Assembly (NCBI RefSeq): GCF_000739935.1
Contig: NZ_BBJU01000007.1
Location: forward strand, 558,001-622,000
Direction: 5' to 3'
Length of the DNA stretch: 64,000 nucleotides
Source of the DNA: Agrobacterium rubi TR3 = NBRC 13261
GTDB taxonomy: Bacteria; Pseudomonadota; Alphaproteobacteria; Rhizobiales; Rhizobiaceae
Part shown: one piece after another, positions 18,992-27,883 of the stretch
How the letters are laid out: each line of letters opens with the position of its first letter
Numbering within the stretch: the first letter of the stretch is position 1
Translations under genes and position numbers: made by a program
The notes under the pieces: generated by a model
Databases searched by the model: none
Seen by the model: only the letters and a program-made list of their open reading frames with translations
Told to the model about the DNA's origin: nothing

Positions 18992-19180
18992 ATGGACGAG
19001 AAACTGAGCAATGTCGATCCGAGACTTCTGGAGCTTCTCGTCTGCCCGCTGACCAAGGGCCGCCTGTCGTACAATCGCGACGCCAACGAGCTGATTTCCG
19101 AGAGCGCCAAACTCGCCTATCCCATCCGCGATGGTGTTCCCATTATGCTGATGTCGGAAGCCAGACGCATCGAAGACTGA
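18992..19180 (+). CDS. Trm112 family protein (YcaR-like)
   Basis: A 62-residue protein of the Trm112/YcaR family. In eukaryotes Trm112 activates several methyltransferases; bacterial versions are mostly uncharacterised. The signature is present: [16 protein letters not shown] near the N-terminus and [17 protein letters not shown] at the C-terminus. Where E. coli YcaR has CPVC, this protein has CPLT, leaving a single cysteine, so a four-Cys zinc site cannot form. It ends the thioredoxin/LON/Trm112 run. Confidence 0.9.
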   Translation: MDEKLSNVDPRLLELLVCPLTKGRLSYNRDANELISESAKLAYPIRDGVPIMLMSEARRIED

Positions 19181-19288
19181 GCATCGGGCAGGTCTTCAAA
19201 ACTTCATAAACGCCAGATCACTTCGCGTTGACATTTGCCGTCAAGTGCGAGCACAGTCGCCTCGGTCATGCGTACCGGGGAGGGACTG

Positions 19289-22200
19289 ATGTCCATGCGT
19301 GCTGTTTTGAAGAGCCTGTTGTTCGTTGTCGCGGCGCTGGCCGTCCAGCCCGTTCTTGCGCAGGAAACGACGCGCAAGGTCGTCACAACGCAAAATGGCG
19401 ATTATTTTGGCTTCGATCTTCGCACCGAACAGAACGTATCCCAGCCGCAATGCGAAACCATCTGCATCAACGATAAGGCCTGCAAGGCCTTCACCTATAA
19501 TCCCAAGGTGCAATGGTGCTTCCTGAAATCGGATTTCAACCAGCTCAACGCCTTCCCCGGCGCCGTTGCGGGCAAGGTCGTGGACGTCTCGAGCGAGCCG
19601 GATATCGGCGCTCCGCAGAAACTCGCCTTTGTGGACGACAGTCTTTACCAGGAGGCCAGACGTTTGAAGGCCAGCCTGTCCACCGACGCGAACGGGCAGC
19701 AACTGGACAGCGTACTTTCCCTGGCCAGACAGCAATCCGGCAGCGGCGATTTTGTTCAGGCATCGGGTGGGTTCAAGGTCGCGCTGGGGCTGAACCCAAA
19801 CGACGGTGCGGTCTGGACTGAACTTGCGCATGCTGCAGCGAATATCAAGGACAATTACCAGATGGCGGGCCAGGCCGTCGAGGCTGCGCTCAACGCCTAT
19901 TCGCTGAGCCGCACGATATCGACCCGCACAGCCGCGCTCGATGCGCTGGCGGTTGGGTTTGAAAAGACCCGGAATTATCGGGCAGCGCTCAACAGCTACA
20001 AGGCAAGCCTTGCGCTGTCGAACGATCCGCAAACCCGTGCTACCTACGCCGATCTCAAGACGCGCCAGGGCTTCCGCGTCATCAACAACACTGTTGATAC
20101 CGATAGCGTCAGCCCACGTGCCTGCATCCAGTTTTCAGAACCGCTGGTGAAGAACGGTGTGGATTACTCCTCCTTCGTCACGCTGGATGGTGCTGCTCCA
20201 AAGGCCATCGAAGCCAAGGGTAGCGAGATTTGCGTGGAAGGCCTCACCCACGGCCAGCGCTACAAGATCGCGCTTCGCGCCGGTCTGCCGTCTTCTGTTG
20301 AAGAGCCGCTGGAAAAGCAGGTCGATCTTGACATATACGTGCGCGACCGGTCCGGCTCTGTGCGCTTTACCGGCGAGAATTTCGTTCTGCCGGGCACCGC
20401 CCGCCGAGGCATTCCGCTCGTCTCCGTCAATATCGATCACGCCGACCTCAAGCTTTATCGCGTGGGCGACCGCAGCATCACCACGCTGCTTTCCAACTCG
20501 CAGTTCCTGACGCAAATGGATGGCTATGGCGCAGAGCGCATCGAAAACGAGATCGGAGAACTCGTCTGGCAGGGCGGCATCGATATCCAGAACGAGCTGA
20601 ACAAGGATGTCGTCACGAGCTTCCCGGTGGATGAGGCGCTGCCGCAGCGCAAGCCCGGCATCTATGTGCTGACCGCCGTTCCGCCCGGCACCGCGCCGGA
20701 AAGCTGGGATTCGCGCGCCACGCAATGGTTCCTGGTCTCCGATACTGGCATCACCACCTATGCCGGGACGGACGGGCTGAATGTCTTCGTTCGCGCGCTC
20801 AGCACCGCAAAGCCGCTGGAGGGTGTGGCGCTCCAGCTTCTCGCCAAGAACAATGAGGTGCTCGGCACCGCCACGACGGACGATCAGGGCCGTGCAGTGT
20901 TTTCGGCAGGCCTCATGCGTGGCACTGCCGGTCAGGCTCCTGCCATCATCACGGCGCGCAATGGTGACAAGGATTATGTCTTTCTCGATATGACCCGCGC
21001 AGGCTTCGATCTGTCCGACCGGGGCGTCACAGGTCGTGCCGCCCCCGGTGCCATCGATGTCTTCAGCTGGACGGAACGCGGCATCTACCGTGCCGGTGAA
21101 ACCGTGCATGCGGCGGCGCTCGCCCGCGATATCGAAGGCAATGCGGTGGAGAACCTGCCGCTCACCTTCATCTTTTCGCGGCCCGATGGCGTGGAAGATC
21201 GCCGCTTCGTCAGCGATGGCAAGTCGCTGGGAGGTTACGCTGTCGATCTGGCCTTGCAGGAAAATGCCATGCGCGGCACCTGGACCTTGGCCATCCATAC
21301 GGACCCGAAGACGGCAGCGATCAGCCAGAAATCCTTCCTTGTCGATGACTTTGTGCCTGATCGTACCGAATTCGATCTGACCAGCAAGGCCAAGGAAATC
21401 GATCCAGCCGCAGACAACGCCATTGATGTTGATGGCCGTTATCTCTATGGCGCACCCGCCGCCGGGTTGACACTCGAAGGCGAAATCGCGCTCAAGCCCA
21501 CCCGCATCCATCCGGGCTTTGAAGGCTATATGTTCGGCCTTGCCGATGAGGAAACGGAAGAGGAAAGCCGCACGACGCTCTCCGACCTTCCGGCTCTGGA
21601 TGAAAACGGCAAGGCAACCTTCAAGGTGGCGCTGGCCGATATGCCCTCCACCACGCAGTATCTCTCCGCCAACATCACCGTCCGCATGAAGGAAGCCGGT
21701 GGCCGTGCGGTCGAGCGGGCGCTGACCATGCCGGTCAAATCCGATAGCGCCATGATCGGCATCAAGCCGGAATTCTCCGGCGATCTGGCTGAAAATTCCA
21801 TCGGTCGTTTCCACGTCATCAGCCTTGGCCCTGATGGCAGCAAACAGGCTATGAACGGCCTCACCTGGAAGCTCATCAAGGTCGAGCGGAACTATCAATG
21901 GTATCGCCAGGGCAATGCATGGCGCTATGAGCCCGTCGTCTACACCAAGCAGGTGCAGACGGGCACGCTTGATATCGATGCCAATGGCGGCGAGATTTCC
22001 GTACCCGCCTCGTGGGGTCGCTATCGCCTCGAAGTCGAGTCCGCGGAAAACAACGGCCCCACCTCCAGCGTCGAATTCGATGCCGGCTGGTACGTGTCGG
22101 CAAGTTCAACCGAAACACCCGATGCGCTGGAAATCGCGCTCGACAAGCAAAGCTACAAGATCGGCGAGACCGCCAAATTGCAGGTTACGTCACGCTATGC

Positions 22201-24736
22201 AGGCCAGCTGATGGTCACATCCGGCTCTGAAAAGCTGATCGCCGTTCAGAATGTCGAGATCGGTGAGAACGGCGGCGAGGTCGAGATTCCCGTCACGAAA
22301 GACTGGGGCGCCGGTTCCTACGTCACCGCCACCCTGTTCCGTCCCGGTGATGCGCAGGAAAGCCGCATGCCCATGCGCGCCATCGGCATCAAATGGCTGG
22401 CGGTCGATCCGGGTGAACGCAGGCTCGGCATCGCGCTCACCTTGCCAAAGCAGACACTGCCACGCCAGCCGCTGGAGATCCCCGTTCAGGTGTCCGGTGC
22501 CGGTGCGGGCGATAAGGCCTATGTTACGGTCGCCGCAGTCGATGTGGGCATTCTCAACCTCACCCGTTATGAACCGCCAAAGCCGGATGAATGGTATTTC
22601 GGCCAGCGGCGTCTGGGTCTGGAAATCCGCGATCTCTATGGTCGTCTGATCGATGGTTCGCTCGGTGCCACCGGGCGTCTCAGAACCGGCGGTGACGGCG
22701 GGCAGGTGGCGCTGCAGGGCAGCCCGCCCAAGGAAAAGCTGGTGGCGTTCTTCGCGGGTCCCGTTGAGCTTGATGCGCAGGGCAAGGCCACGATCCGCTT
22801 TGACATCCCACAGTTCAACGGCACCGCCCGCGTCATGGCCGTCGCCTGGACAAAAACCGGTGTCGGCCATGCTGTCTCTGACGTGGTTATCCGCGATCCC
22901 GTCGTCATTACCGCCAGTGCGCCGAAATTCCTGAGCCCCGGTGATGCCTCGCAGATGCGCATCGATATTGCCAATACCGATGGCGAGGCGGGCGATTACA
23001 CGCTAGGCATCGCCAGTAACATGGCCCTCACCGTCGATCAGGGCGAAGTCTCGCAAACGCTCGCCTTGCAAAAGGGCGGCAAGACATCGCTGACCGTGCC
23101 GCTGACAGGTGAAAATCCCGGTGATGGCGCGATCACCATCACGCTCGCCAACGCCAGCGGTCTGTCGCTGCAACAAGTGCTGAACATTCCGGTTCGCCCC
23201 GCCATGCTGCCGGTTACCACGCGACGAAACATTCAAATCGCGCCCAACAGCAGCCTCACGGTGGATGGCAATCTTCTGGCCGAGAGCATGCTGCTCGGCT
23301 CCTCTGTTGCCGTCAATGTCACCCGCTCGCCCGCCTTCGATGTGCCGGGTCTGGTGATGATGCTGGACAAATACCCCTATGGCTGCGCCGAGCAGACCAC
23401 CAGCCGCGCCTTGCCGTTGCTGTATGTGTCCGAACTGATGAAGCAGCGCGGCGGTGCCGACGATCCCGATATCCGCAAGCGCGTGCAGGATGCGATCTAC
23501 CGCGTTCTGTCCTTCCAGTCCTCCTCCGGTGGCTTCGGCCTCTGGGGTCCGGGCGAGGGCGATCTGTGGCTGGATGCCTATATCACCGACTTCCTGACGC
23601 GTGCGCGCGAGCAATCCTTCGATGTGCCCGAAGCGGCCATGGTGCAGGCGCTCACCAACCTGCAAAACGGTCTGGCCTATGACAATAACGTTAGGGATCG
23701 CGGCAACGAGATCGCCTACTCGCTCTATGTTCTCGCCCGCAATCGCAAGGCTGCCGTCAACGATTTGCGCTATTATGCCGATACGGCTCTAAAGGATTTC
23801 CCGACGCCGCTTGCCAAGGCGCAACTGGCCTCGGCCCTGTCGCTCTATGGCGATGCGGCGCGGGCGAAATCCGTCTTCGGCGCCTCGCTCAGCATGGCGG
23901 CGTCCAACACCAAGGTCAGCCTCTCGCGGGCAGATTACGGTTCCGTCCTGCGCGATGGTGCGGCTTCACTGGCACTTGCCGCCGAAAGTCGTCCAGTGCC
24001 CGCGGTCGTTCCGCAACTGGCCAGTGCGGTGGCCAAGGCCTGGGATGCCAAGCCCTATACCAGCACGCAGGAACAGGCCTGGATGCTGCTTGCCGCCCGC
24101 GCATTGAAGGGCGAAGACAAGGACGTCAAGCTCGATATCAATGGCACGCTGGAACAGGGCGGCTACAGCAAGAGCATCAGCGGTGATGAGCTGCTGCAAT
24201 CGCCCATCAAGATCACCAATGCCTCGAAAGACACAGTAACGGCTGTTGTCACCACCGTGGCTCCACCCGCCCAGCCGTTGCCGGCGGGCGGCGAAAGCTT
24301 CGACATCCAGAAGACCTATTATTCGATGGATGGCGAAGAGGTGAATATCAGCGAAGCGACCCAGAACGAACGCTATGTCGTCGTCCTCACTGTTATCCCG
24401 AAGAACGATTGGCAATCGCGCATCATGGTCACGGATCTCCTGCCTTCCGGCTTCGAGATCGACAATCCAAGCCTCGTCAACAGCGCAGCACTCTCCAATT
24501 TCGATTGGCTGCCGGAAACCGAAGCCGCGCACACCGAATTCCGCTACGACCGTTTCGTCGCGGCCTTCGACCGTGCGTCTGGCGATCGTTCCGAGATGAC
24601 GCTTGCCTATGTCGTGCGCGCCGTCACGCCCGGTGTCTATGATAATCCGGCAGCATCGGTGGAAGATATGTACCGGCCACAATTCTCAGCCCGCACCGCA
24701 ACCGGGCGCATGGAGGTCCGCGCAGCGCAGCAATGA
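19289..24736 (+). CDS. Bacterial alpha-2-macroglobulin (YfhM/ECAM-type) with PAN-like N-terminal domain
   Basis: A very large exported protein (1815 residues from ATG 19289). The signal peptide (RAVLKSLLFVVAALAVQP) probably ends at VLA/QET. A cysteine-rich PAN/apple-like module follows (PQCETICINDKACKAFTYN, then WCFLKSDF), then MG-type domains and a thioester domain with PYGCAEQTTSR, in which Cys1366 and Gln1369 would form the internal thioester. A2M proteins trap attacking proteases in the periplasm by covalent capture. The next gene is pbpC with a 4-base overlap, the classic YfhM-PbpC pairing for murein repair. GGGGAGGGA just upstream supports 19289; an ATG 6 bases later is an alternative. 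Confidence 0.93.
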   Translation: MSMRAVLKSLLFVVAALAVQPVLAQETTRKVVTTQNGDYFGFDLRTEQNVSQPQCETICINDKACKAFTYNPKVQWCFLKSDFNQLNAFPGAVAGKVVDVSSEPDIGAPQKLAFVDDSLYQEARRLKASLSTDANGQQLDSVLSLARQQSGSGDFVQASGGFKVALGLNPNDGAVWTELAHAAANIKDNYQMAGQAVEAALNAYSLSRTISTRTAALDALAVGFEKTRNYRAALNSYKASLALSNDPQTRATYADLKTRQGFRVINNTVDTDSVSPRACIQFSEPLVKNGVDYSSFVTLDGAAPKAIEAKGSEICVEGLTHGQRYKIALRAGLPSSVEEPLEKQVDLDIYVRDRSGSVRFTGENFVLPGTARRGIPLVSVNIDHADLKLYRVGDRSITTLLSNSQFLTQMDGYGAERIENEIGELVWQGGIDIQNELNKDVVTSFPVDEALPQRKPGIYVLTAVPPGTAPESWDSRATQWFLVSDTGITTYAGTDGLNVFVRALSTAKPLEGVALQLLAKNNEVLGTATTDDQGRAVFSAGLMRGTAGQAPAIITARNGDKDYVFLDMTRAGFDLSDRGVTGRAAPGAIDVFSWTERGIYRAGETVHAAALARDIEGNAVENLPLTFIFSRPDGVEDRRFVSDGKSLGGYAVDLALQENAMRGTWTLAIHTDPKTAAISQKSFLVDDFVPDRTEFDLTSKAKEIDPAADNAIDVDGRYLYGAPAAGLTLEGEIALKPTRIHPGFEGYMFGLADEETEEESRTTLSDLPALDENGKATFKVALADMPSTTQYLSANITVRMKEAGGRAVERALTMPVKSDSAMIGIKPEFSGDLAENSIGRFHVISLGPDGSKQAMNGLTWKLIKVERNYQWYRQGNAWRYEPVVYTKQVQTGTLDIDANGGEISVPASWGRYRLEVESAENNGPTSSVEFDAGWYVSASSTETPDALEIALDKQSYKIGETAKLQVTSRYAGQLMVTSGSEKLIAVQNVEIGENGGEVEIPVTKDWGAGSYVTATLFRPGDAQESRMPMRAIGIKWLAVDPGERRLGIALTLPKQTLPRQPLEIPVQVSGAGAGDKAYVTVAAVDVGILNLTRYEPPKPDEWYFGQRRLGLEIRDLYGRLIDGSLGATGRLRTGGDGGQVALQGSPPKEKLVAFFAGPVELDAQGKATIRFDIPQFNGTARVMAVAWTKTGVGHAVSDVVIRDPVVITASAPKFLSPGDASQMRIDIANTDGEAGDYTLGIASNMALTVDQGEVSQTLALQKGGKTSLTVPLTGENPGDGAITITLANASGLSLQQVLNIPVRPAMLPVTTRRNIQIAPNSSLTVDGNLLAESMLLGSSVAVNVTRSPAFDVPGLVMMLDKYPYGCAEQTTSRALPLLYVSELMKQRGGADDPDIRKRVQDAIYRVLSFQSSSGGFGLWGPGEGDLWLDAYITDFLTRAREQSFDVPEAAMVQALTNLQNGLAYDNNVRDRGNEIAYSLYVLARNRKAAVNDLRYYADTALKDFPTPLAKAQLASALSLYGDAARAKSVFGASLSMAASNTKVSLSRADYGSVLRDGAASLALAAESRPVPAVVPQLASAVAKAWDAKPYTSTQEQAWMLLAARALKGEDKDVKLDINGTLEQGGYSKSISGDELLQSPIKITNASKDTVTAVVTTVAPPAQPLPAGGESFDIQKTYYSMDGEEVNISEATQNERYVVVLTVIPKNDWQSRIMVTDLLPSGFEIDNPSLVNSAALSNFDWLPETEAAHTEFRYDRFVAAFDRASGDRSEMTLAYVVRAVTPGVYDNPAASVEDMYRPQFSARTATGRMEVRAAQQ

Positions 24737-26814
24737 TCAGGTGGCGGGCGTTTGTCAGTGGTTTCGTCGTTTCGGCAGTGCTGACCGGTGCTGCCGTCTA
24801 TGGCCTTGACCGTCTGGACCGCGCCTTTCCGCCACCGCTGCAAAATGCCCGCATCGTCTCGCAGGAAGTGCTGGATGCCGATGGCAAGCTGCTGCGTGCC
24901 TTCGCAACGCCGGACGGACGCTGGCGTCTGCAAACGTCGGCTGTGGATGTCGATCCGCAATTCATTCGCATGCTGGTCGCCTATGAGGATCAACGCTTCT
25001 TCGATCACGGCGGCGTCGATTTTACGGCCTTGGGCCGCGCCGCCTGGCAATTGCTGACCAACGGCCGCATCGTCTCGGGCGCCTCCACGCTGTCCATGCA
25101 AGTGGCGCGTTTGATCGAGCCCCGCGGGGATCGTTCCTTCAGTGCCAAATTTCTCCAGATGGCGCGGGCATGGCAGATCGAGCGTCGGCTGACCAAACAG
25201 CAGATCATTGACCTCTATCTCAACATCGCGCCCTATGGCGGCAATTTGGAAGGTATCAGCGCCGCCAGTCTGGCATGGTTCGGCAAGGAGCCGAAACGCC
25301 TGGAAACCGCCGAAGCCGCCCTGCTGGTATCGCTTCCGCAGCTGCCGGAAAAACGCCGCCCGGATCGCTTTCCCGAGGCCGCAAAGCTTGCGCGCGAACG
25401 CGTGCTGCAACGTCTCGCCGTCTCTCAAGTGGTCGGGGAGGGCGAAGCGGCCCGCGCCGCTGTCGCTTCCATCCCAGCAAAACGGCTCGATCTGCCATCC
25501 TATGCCCCGCATTTGGCTGAAGCCGCCCGCGCTCGCTTCCCGCAATCCGTTACGATAGCGTCCACGCTGCGCCTGCCCATTCAAAGGGAACTTGAAGCCC
25601 TGGCGCAGCGCTCCGCTGAAAAGCTGGGCGACAAGGTCTCTGTCGCCATCGTCATGGCCGATAGCACCACCGGGGACATCATCGCAGACGTCGGCTCGTC
25701 GGATTTTCTCGACAATGACCGCCGCGGCTGGGTGGAAATGTCCCGCGCGGTGCGCTCCCCCGGCTCGACGCTCAAACCCTTCATCTATGGCCTTGCCTTC
25801 GAAAACGGCCTCGTTGCGCAGGAAACCATCATCGAAGACCGCCCGGCGGATTTTTCCGGTTACCGGCCGCGCAATTTCGACATGCAGTATCAGGGCGATG
25901 TCAGTATCCGCCAGGCCCTTCAACTCTCGCTCAACGTCCCTGCCGTGCGCCTGCTGGATGCCGTCAGCCCTGCTGCGCTGATGGTCCGCTTCCGCCGCGC
26001 CTCTGTCCAGATGGTGCTGCCCAAAGCCGAAGCACCGGGGCTCGCCATTGCGCTGGGCGGCGCTGGCCTGTCGCTCGTCGATCTCGTCCAGCTTTACGCA
26101 GCACTTGCCAATGGCGGTCAGCCGGTGCAGCTGGGCGATGGCGTGCGCGCCAAGCCGCAGGTGCTGGAGGTAGACCCGCTGTTGTCCAAGGCTGCGATCT
26201 GGAACATCAGCGATGTCCTTTCCGGCGTGCTTCCGCCGCTTGGCATGAAACAGCGCGGCATCGCCTACAAGACCGGCACCAGCTATGGTTATCGCGATGC
26301 GTGGTCGGTAGGCTACGATGGCCGTTACGTCATCGGCGTCTGGGCAGGCCGTGCCGATAACGGCTCGGTTCCGGGTCTCGCCGGCTACGTCTCTGCCGCG
26401 CCGATATTGTTCGAAGCCTTCACCAAATCCGGCGTCGCCATCACCCCATTCCCCGCAGCACCCTCCGGCGTCTCCCGGCTTGCCTATAAGGATTTGCCCG
26501 CAAACCAGCGCCGTTTCAGCGTCACCAGCGCAGGCCTGTTGTCGACCAATCATCGCGAAGCATCACCACAGATCGTCTATCCCCCCGAAGGTGCGCGCAT
26601 CGAACTCACCAGCCAGAGCGGTGATCTGTCGCCACTGGTGTTAAAGTTGCAAGGCGGTCGCGCACCGTTTCACTGGCTCGCCAACGGTAAGCCACTGCCA
26701 GAACCCTCCCGCCGCCGCAGCAGCGAATGGCTGCCGGAAGGTCAGGGTTTTTCGACGCTGACGGTGATCGATGCGGATGGACGGGCGTCGAGCGTGCGGG
26801 TTTTTGTGGAGTAA
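24733..26814 (+). CDS. pbpC: Penicillin-binding protein 1C
   Basis: Bifunctional glycosyltransferase/transpeptidase-type murein enzyme, 693 residues. A membrane anchor (about residues 5-25) leads into the glycosyltransferase-51 domain with EDQRFFDHGGVD and GASTLSMQVARL. The transpeptidase domain has the SxxK serine in SPGSTLKPF (about residue 345), and KTGTSYG gives the KTG box near 513. A C-terminal BiPBP_C-type domain follows. PbpC proteins bind beta-lactams poorly and are thought to act in repair beside A2M. The start overlaps the A2M stop (ATGA), so translation is coupled. Confidence 0.95.
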   Translation: MIRWRAFVSGFVVSAVLTGAAVYGLDRLDRAFPPPLQNARIVSQEVLDADGKLLRAFATPDGRWRLQTSAVDVDPQFIRMLVAYEDQRFFDHGGVDFTALGRAAWQLLTNGRIVSGASTLSMQVARLIEPRGDRSFSAKFLQMARAWQIERRLTKQQIIDLYLNIAPYGGNLEGISAASLAWFGKEPKRLETAEAALLVSLPQLPEKRRPDRFPEAAKLARERVLQRLAVSQVVGEGEAARAAVASIPAKRLDLPSYAPHLAEAARARFPQSVTIASTLRLPIQRELEALAQRSAEKLGDKVSVAIVMADSTTGDIIADVGSSDFLDNDRRGWVEMSRAVRSPGSTLKPFIYGLAFENGLVAQETIIEDRPADFSGYRPRNFDMQYQGDVSIRQALQLSLNVPAVRLLDAVSPAALMVRFRRASVQMVLPKAEAPGLAIALGGAGLSLVDLVQLYAALANGGQPVQLGDGVRAKPQVLEVDPLLSKAAIWNISDVLSGVLPPLGMKQRGIAYKTGTSYGYRDAWSVGYDGRYVIGVWAGRADNGSVPGLAGYVSAAPILFEAFTKSGVAITPFPAAPSGVSRLAYKDLPANQRRFSVTSAGLLSTNHREASPQIVYPPEGARIELTSQSGDLSPLVLKLQGGRAPFHWLANGKPLPEPSRRRSSEWLPEGQGFSTLTVIDADGRASSVRVFVE

Positions 26815-26876
26815 GGAAGTCAATGTTTTACGGCGTTTTGCGGCAGGCAGGGCTGCACGGCTGCCACACCCTGCGT

Positions 26877-26988
26877 CCTCATGCTGAGGTGGCGCGCAGC
26901 GCCCTCGAAGCATCCGCCACATACTCTACCGTCTCATCCCGCAACCCTCGCCCTTCGAGGCCCTTGCAGGGCACCTCAGGGCGAGGGC
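26877..26988. repeat. Palindromic intergenic repeat (rhizobial REP-like)
   Basis: A block of inverted repeats in the gap after pbpC. CCTCATGCTGAGG (26877-26889) is a hairpin. CCCTCGCCCT (26945-26954) pairs with AGGGCGAGGG (26978-26987), and CCCTCGAAG/CTTCGAGG-type segments link the halves. The pattern resembles intergenic palindromic repeats I recall from Agrobacterium and Rhizobium chromosomes. No ORF is present. Confidence 0.6.
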
Positions 26989-27066
26989 TGCTACCGTTTG
27001 CTCTATATCGTTACTCTCGCTAAGCCACTCCGCTGCAAATGAAAGCGGAGTTCGGGCACAGCCATT

Positions 27067-27114
27067 CTCGCCACCTGTGGGAAGATGCCCGGCAGGGCAG
27101 GGGGGGTAGCCACG
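27067..27114 (-). repeat. Half copy of the MITE-like element found at 42720
   Basis: Read on the minus strand, this segment matches the left half of the element at 42720-42774. It shares GTGGCT, CCCCCC, CTGCCCTGCCGGGCATCT and a following hairpin remnant (CCCACAGGTGGCGAG versus CCCCTCAGGTGGGGAG). The right half is absent. It lies between pbpC and the ABC importer. Confidence 0.65.
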
Positions 27115-27130
27115 CGCTCCGCCACCAATC

Positions 27131-27883
27131 TCAAGCCGTGCCATCCACCAAAATAAACGGCTGCCCGCGCGAACACGTCTCGATGCGGGCATCCACCTTG
27201 TAGATCGTTCGTAGCATCTCCGGCGTGATCACGTCCGCCGTCTGGCCGCTCACCGCCATGGCGCCATCCGCAATGACGATGGTGTGTTCGCAGTAGCGAA
27301 GCGCGTGGTTCAGGTCGTGCAAAGCGATCAAAATGATCATGCCGTTTTTACGGGCAAGGCGGGTGACGAAGTCGAGGACTTCGACCTGGCGGTGAAGATC
27401 CAGCGCCGAGGTTGGTTCGTCCATCAACAGCACTTCCGGCTTGCGGACCAGCGCCTGCGCCAGCGAAACCAATTGCCGTTGACCGCCCGACAACTCGCCG
27501 AGGCCTCGAAACGCCAAATCATGGATGTTGAGGGCTTTCAGAATGGCATCGATCTCGGCCAGTTCATCGTCATGCACTTTCCAGCTGCTGCCCTGTTTGG
27601 CAGACAGAAGAATGGATTCGTAGACGGTGAGAACCGCATTCGCGCCGGTGTCCTGCGGCATGTAGCAAATGGTGCGCGGACCCTGTTCGGTCTGCGAAAG
27701 CGTCACGACGCCGGGGCCTTTGATGAGGCCTGCGATGCGCTTGAACAGCGTGGATTTTCCCGCAGCATTGGGACCGATGACAGCGGTTACGCTTCCGGCT
27801 TCCAACATATCCATCGTGACATGGGAAAGAACCGTCGTGCGCCCGTATTTGGCGCCGACATCCTGAAGGGCGAGGGCTACCAT
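27131..27883 (-). CDS. Iron-siderophore-type ABC transporter ATPase (FecE/FepC-like)
   Basis: A 250-residue cytoplasmic ATPase for metal-chelate import. All motor motifs are present: Walker A GPNAAGKST (about residues 37-45), signature LSGGQRQ (about 135-141), Walker B VLLMDEPTSALD (about 155-166) and the switch His in IALHDLNHAL. The sequence type is the FecE/FepC/BtuD subfamily that partners FecCD permeases. Its start overlaps the end of the permease gene by 7 bases. It ends a four-gene run starting at 31308. The C-terminus carries an extra CSRGQPFILVDG segment of unknown role. Confidence 0.92.
   Translation of the reverse strand: MVALALQDVGAKYGRTTVLSHVTMDMLEAGSVTAVIGPNAAGKSTLFKRIAGLIKGPGVVTLSQTEQGPRTICYMPQDTGANAVLTVYESILLSAKQGSSWKVHDDELAEIDAILKALNIHDLAFRGLGELSGGQRQLVSLAQALVRKPEVLLMDEPTSALDLHRQVEVLDFVTRLARKNGMIILIALHDLNHALRYCEHTIVIADGAMAVSGQTADVITPEMLRTIYKVDARIETCSRGQPFILVDGTA

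Noticed and set aside
20135-21898. A 587-codon minus-strand frame inside the alpha-2-macroglobulin gene
   Set aside because: Shadow of the A2M frame, with no start signal.
24637-26553. A 638-codon minus-strand frame across pbpC
   Set aside because: PbpC motifs run on the plus strand; the antisense has no recognisable domain.
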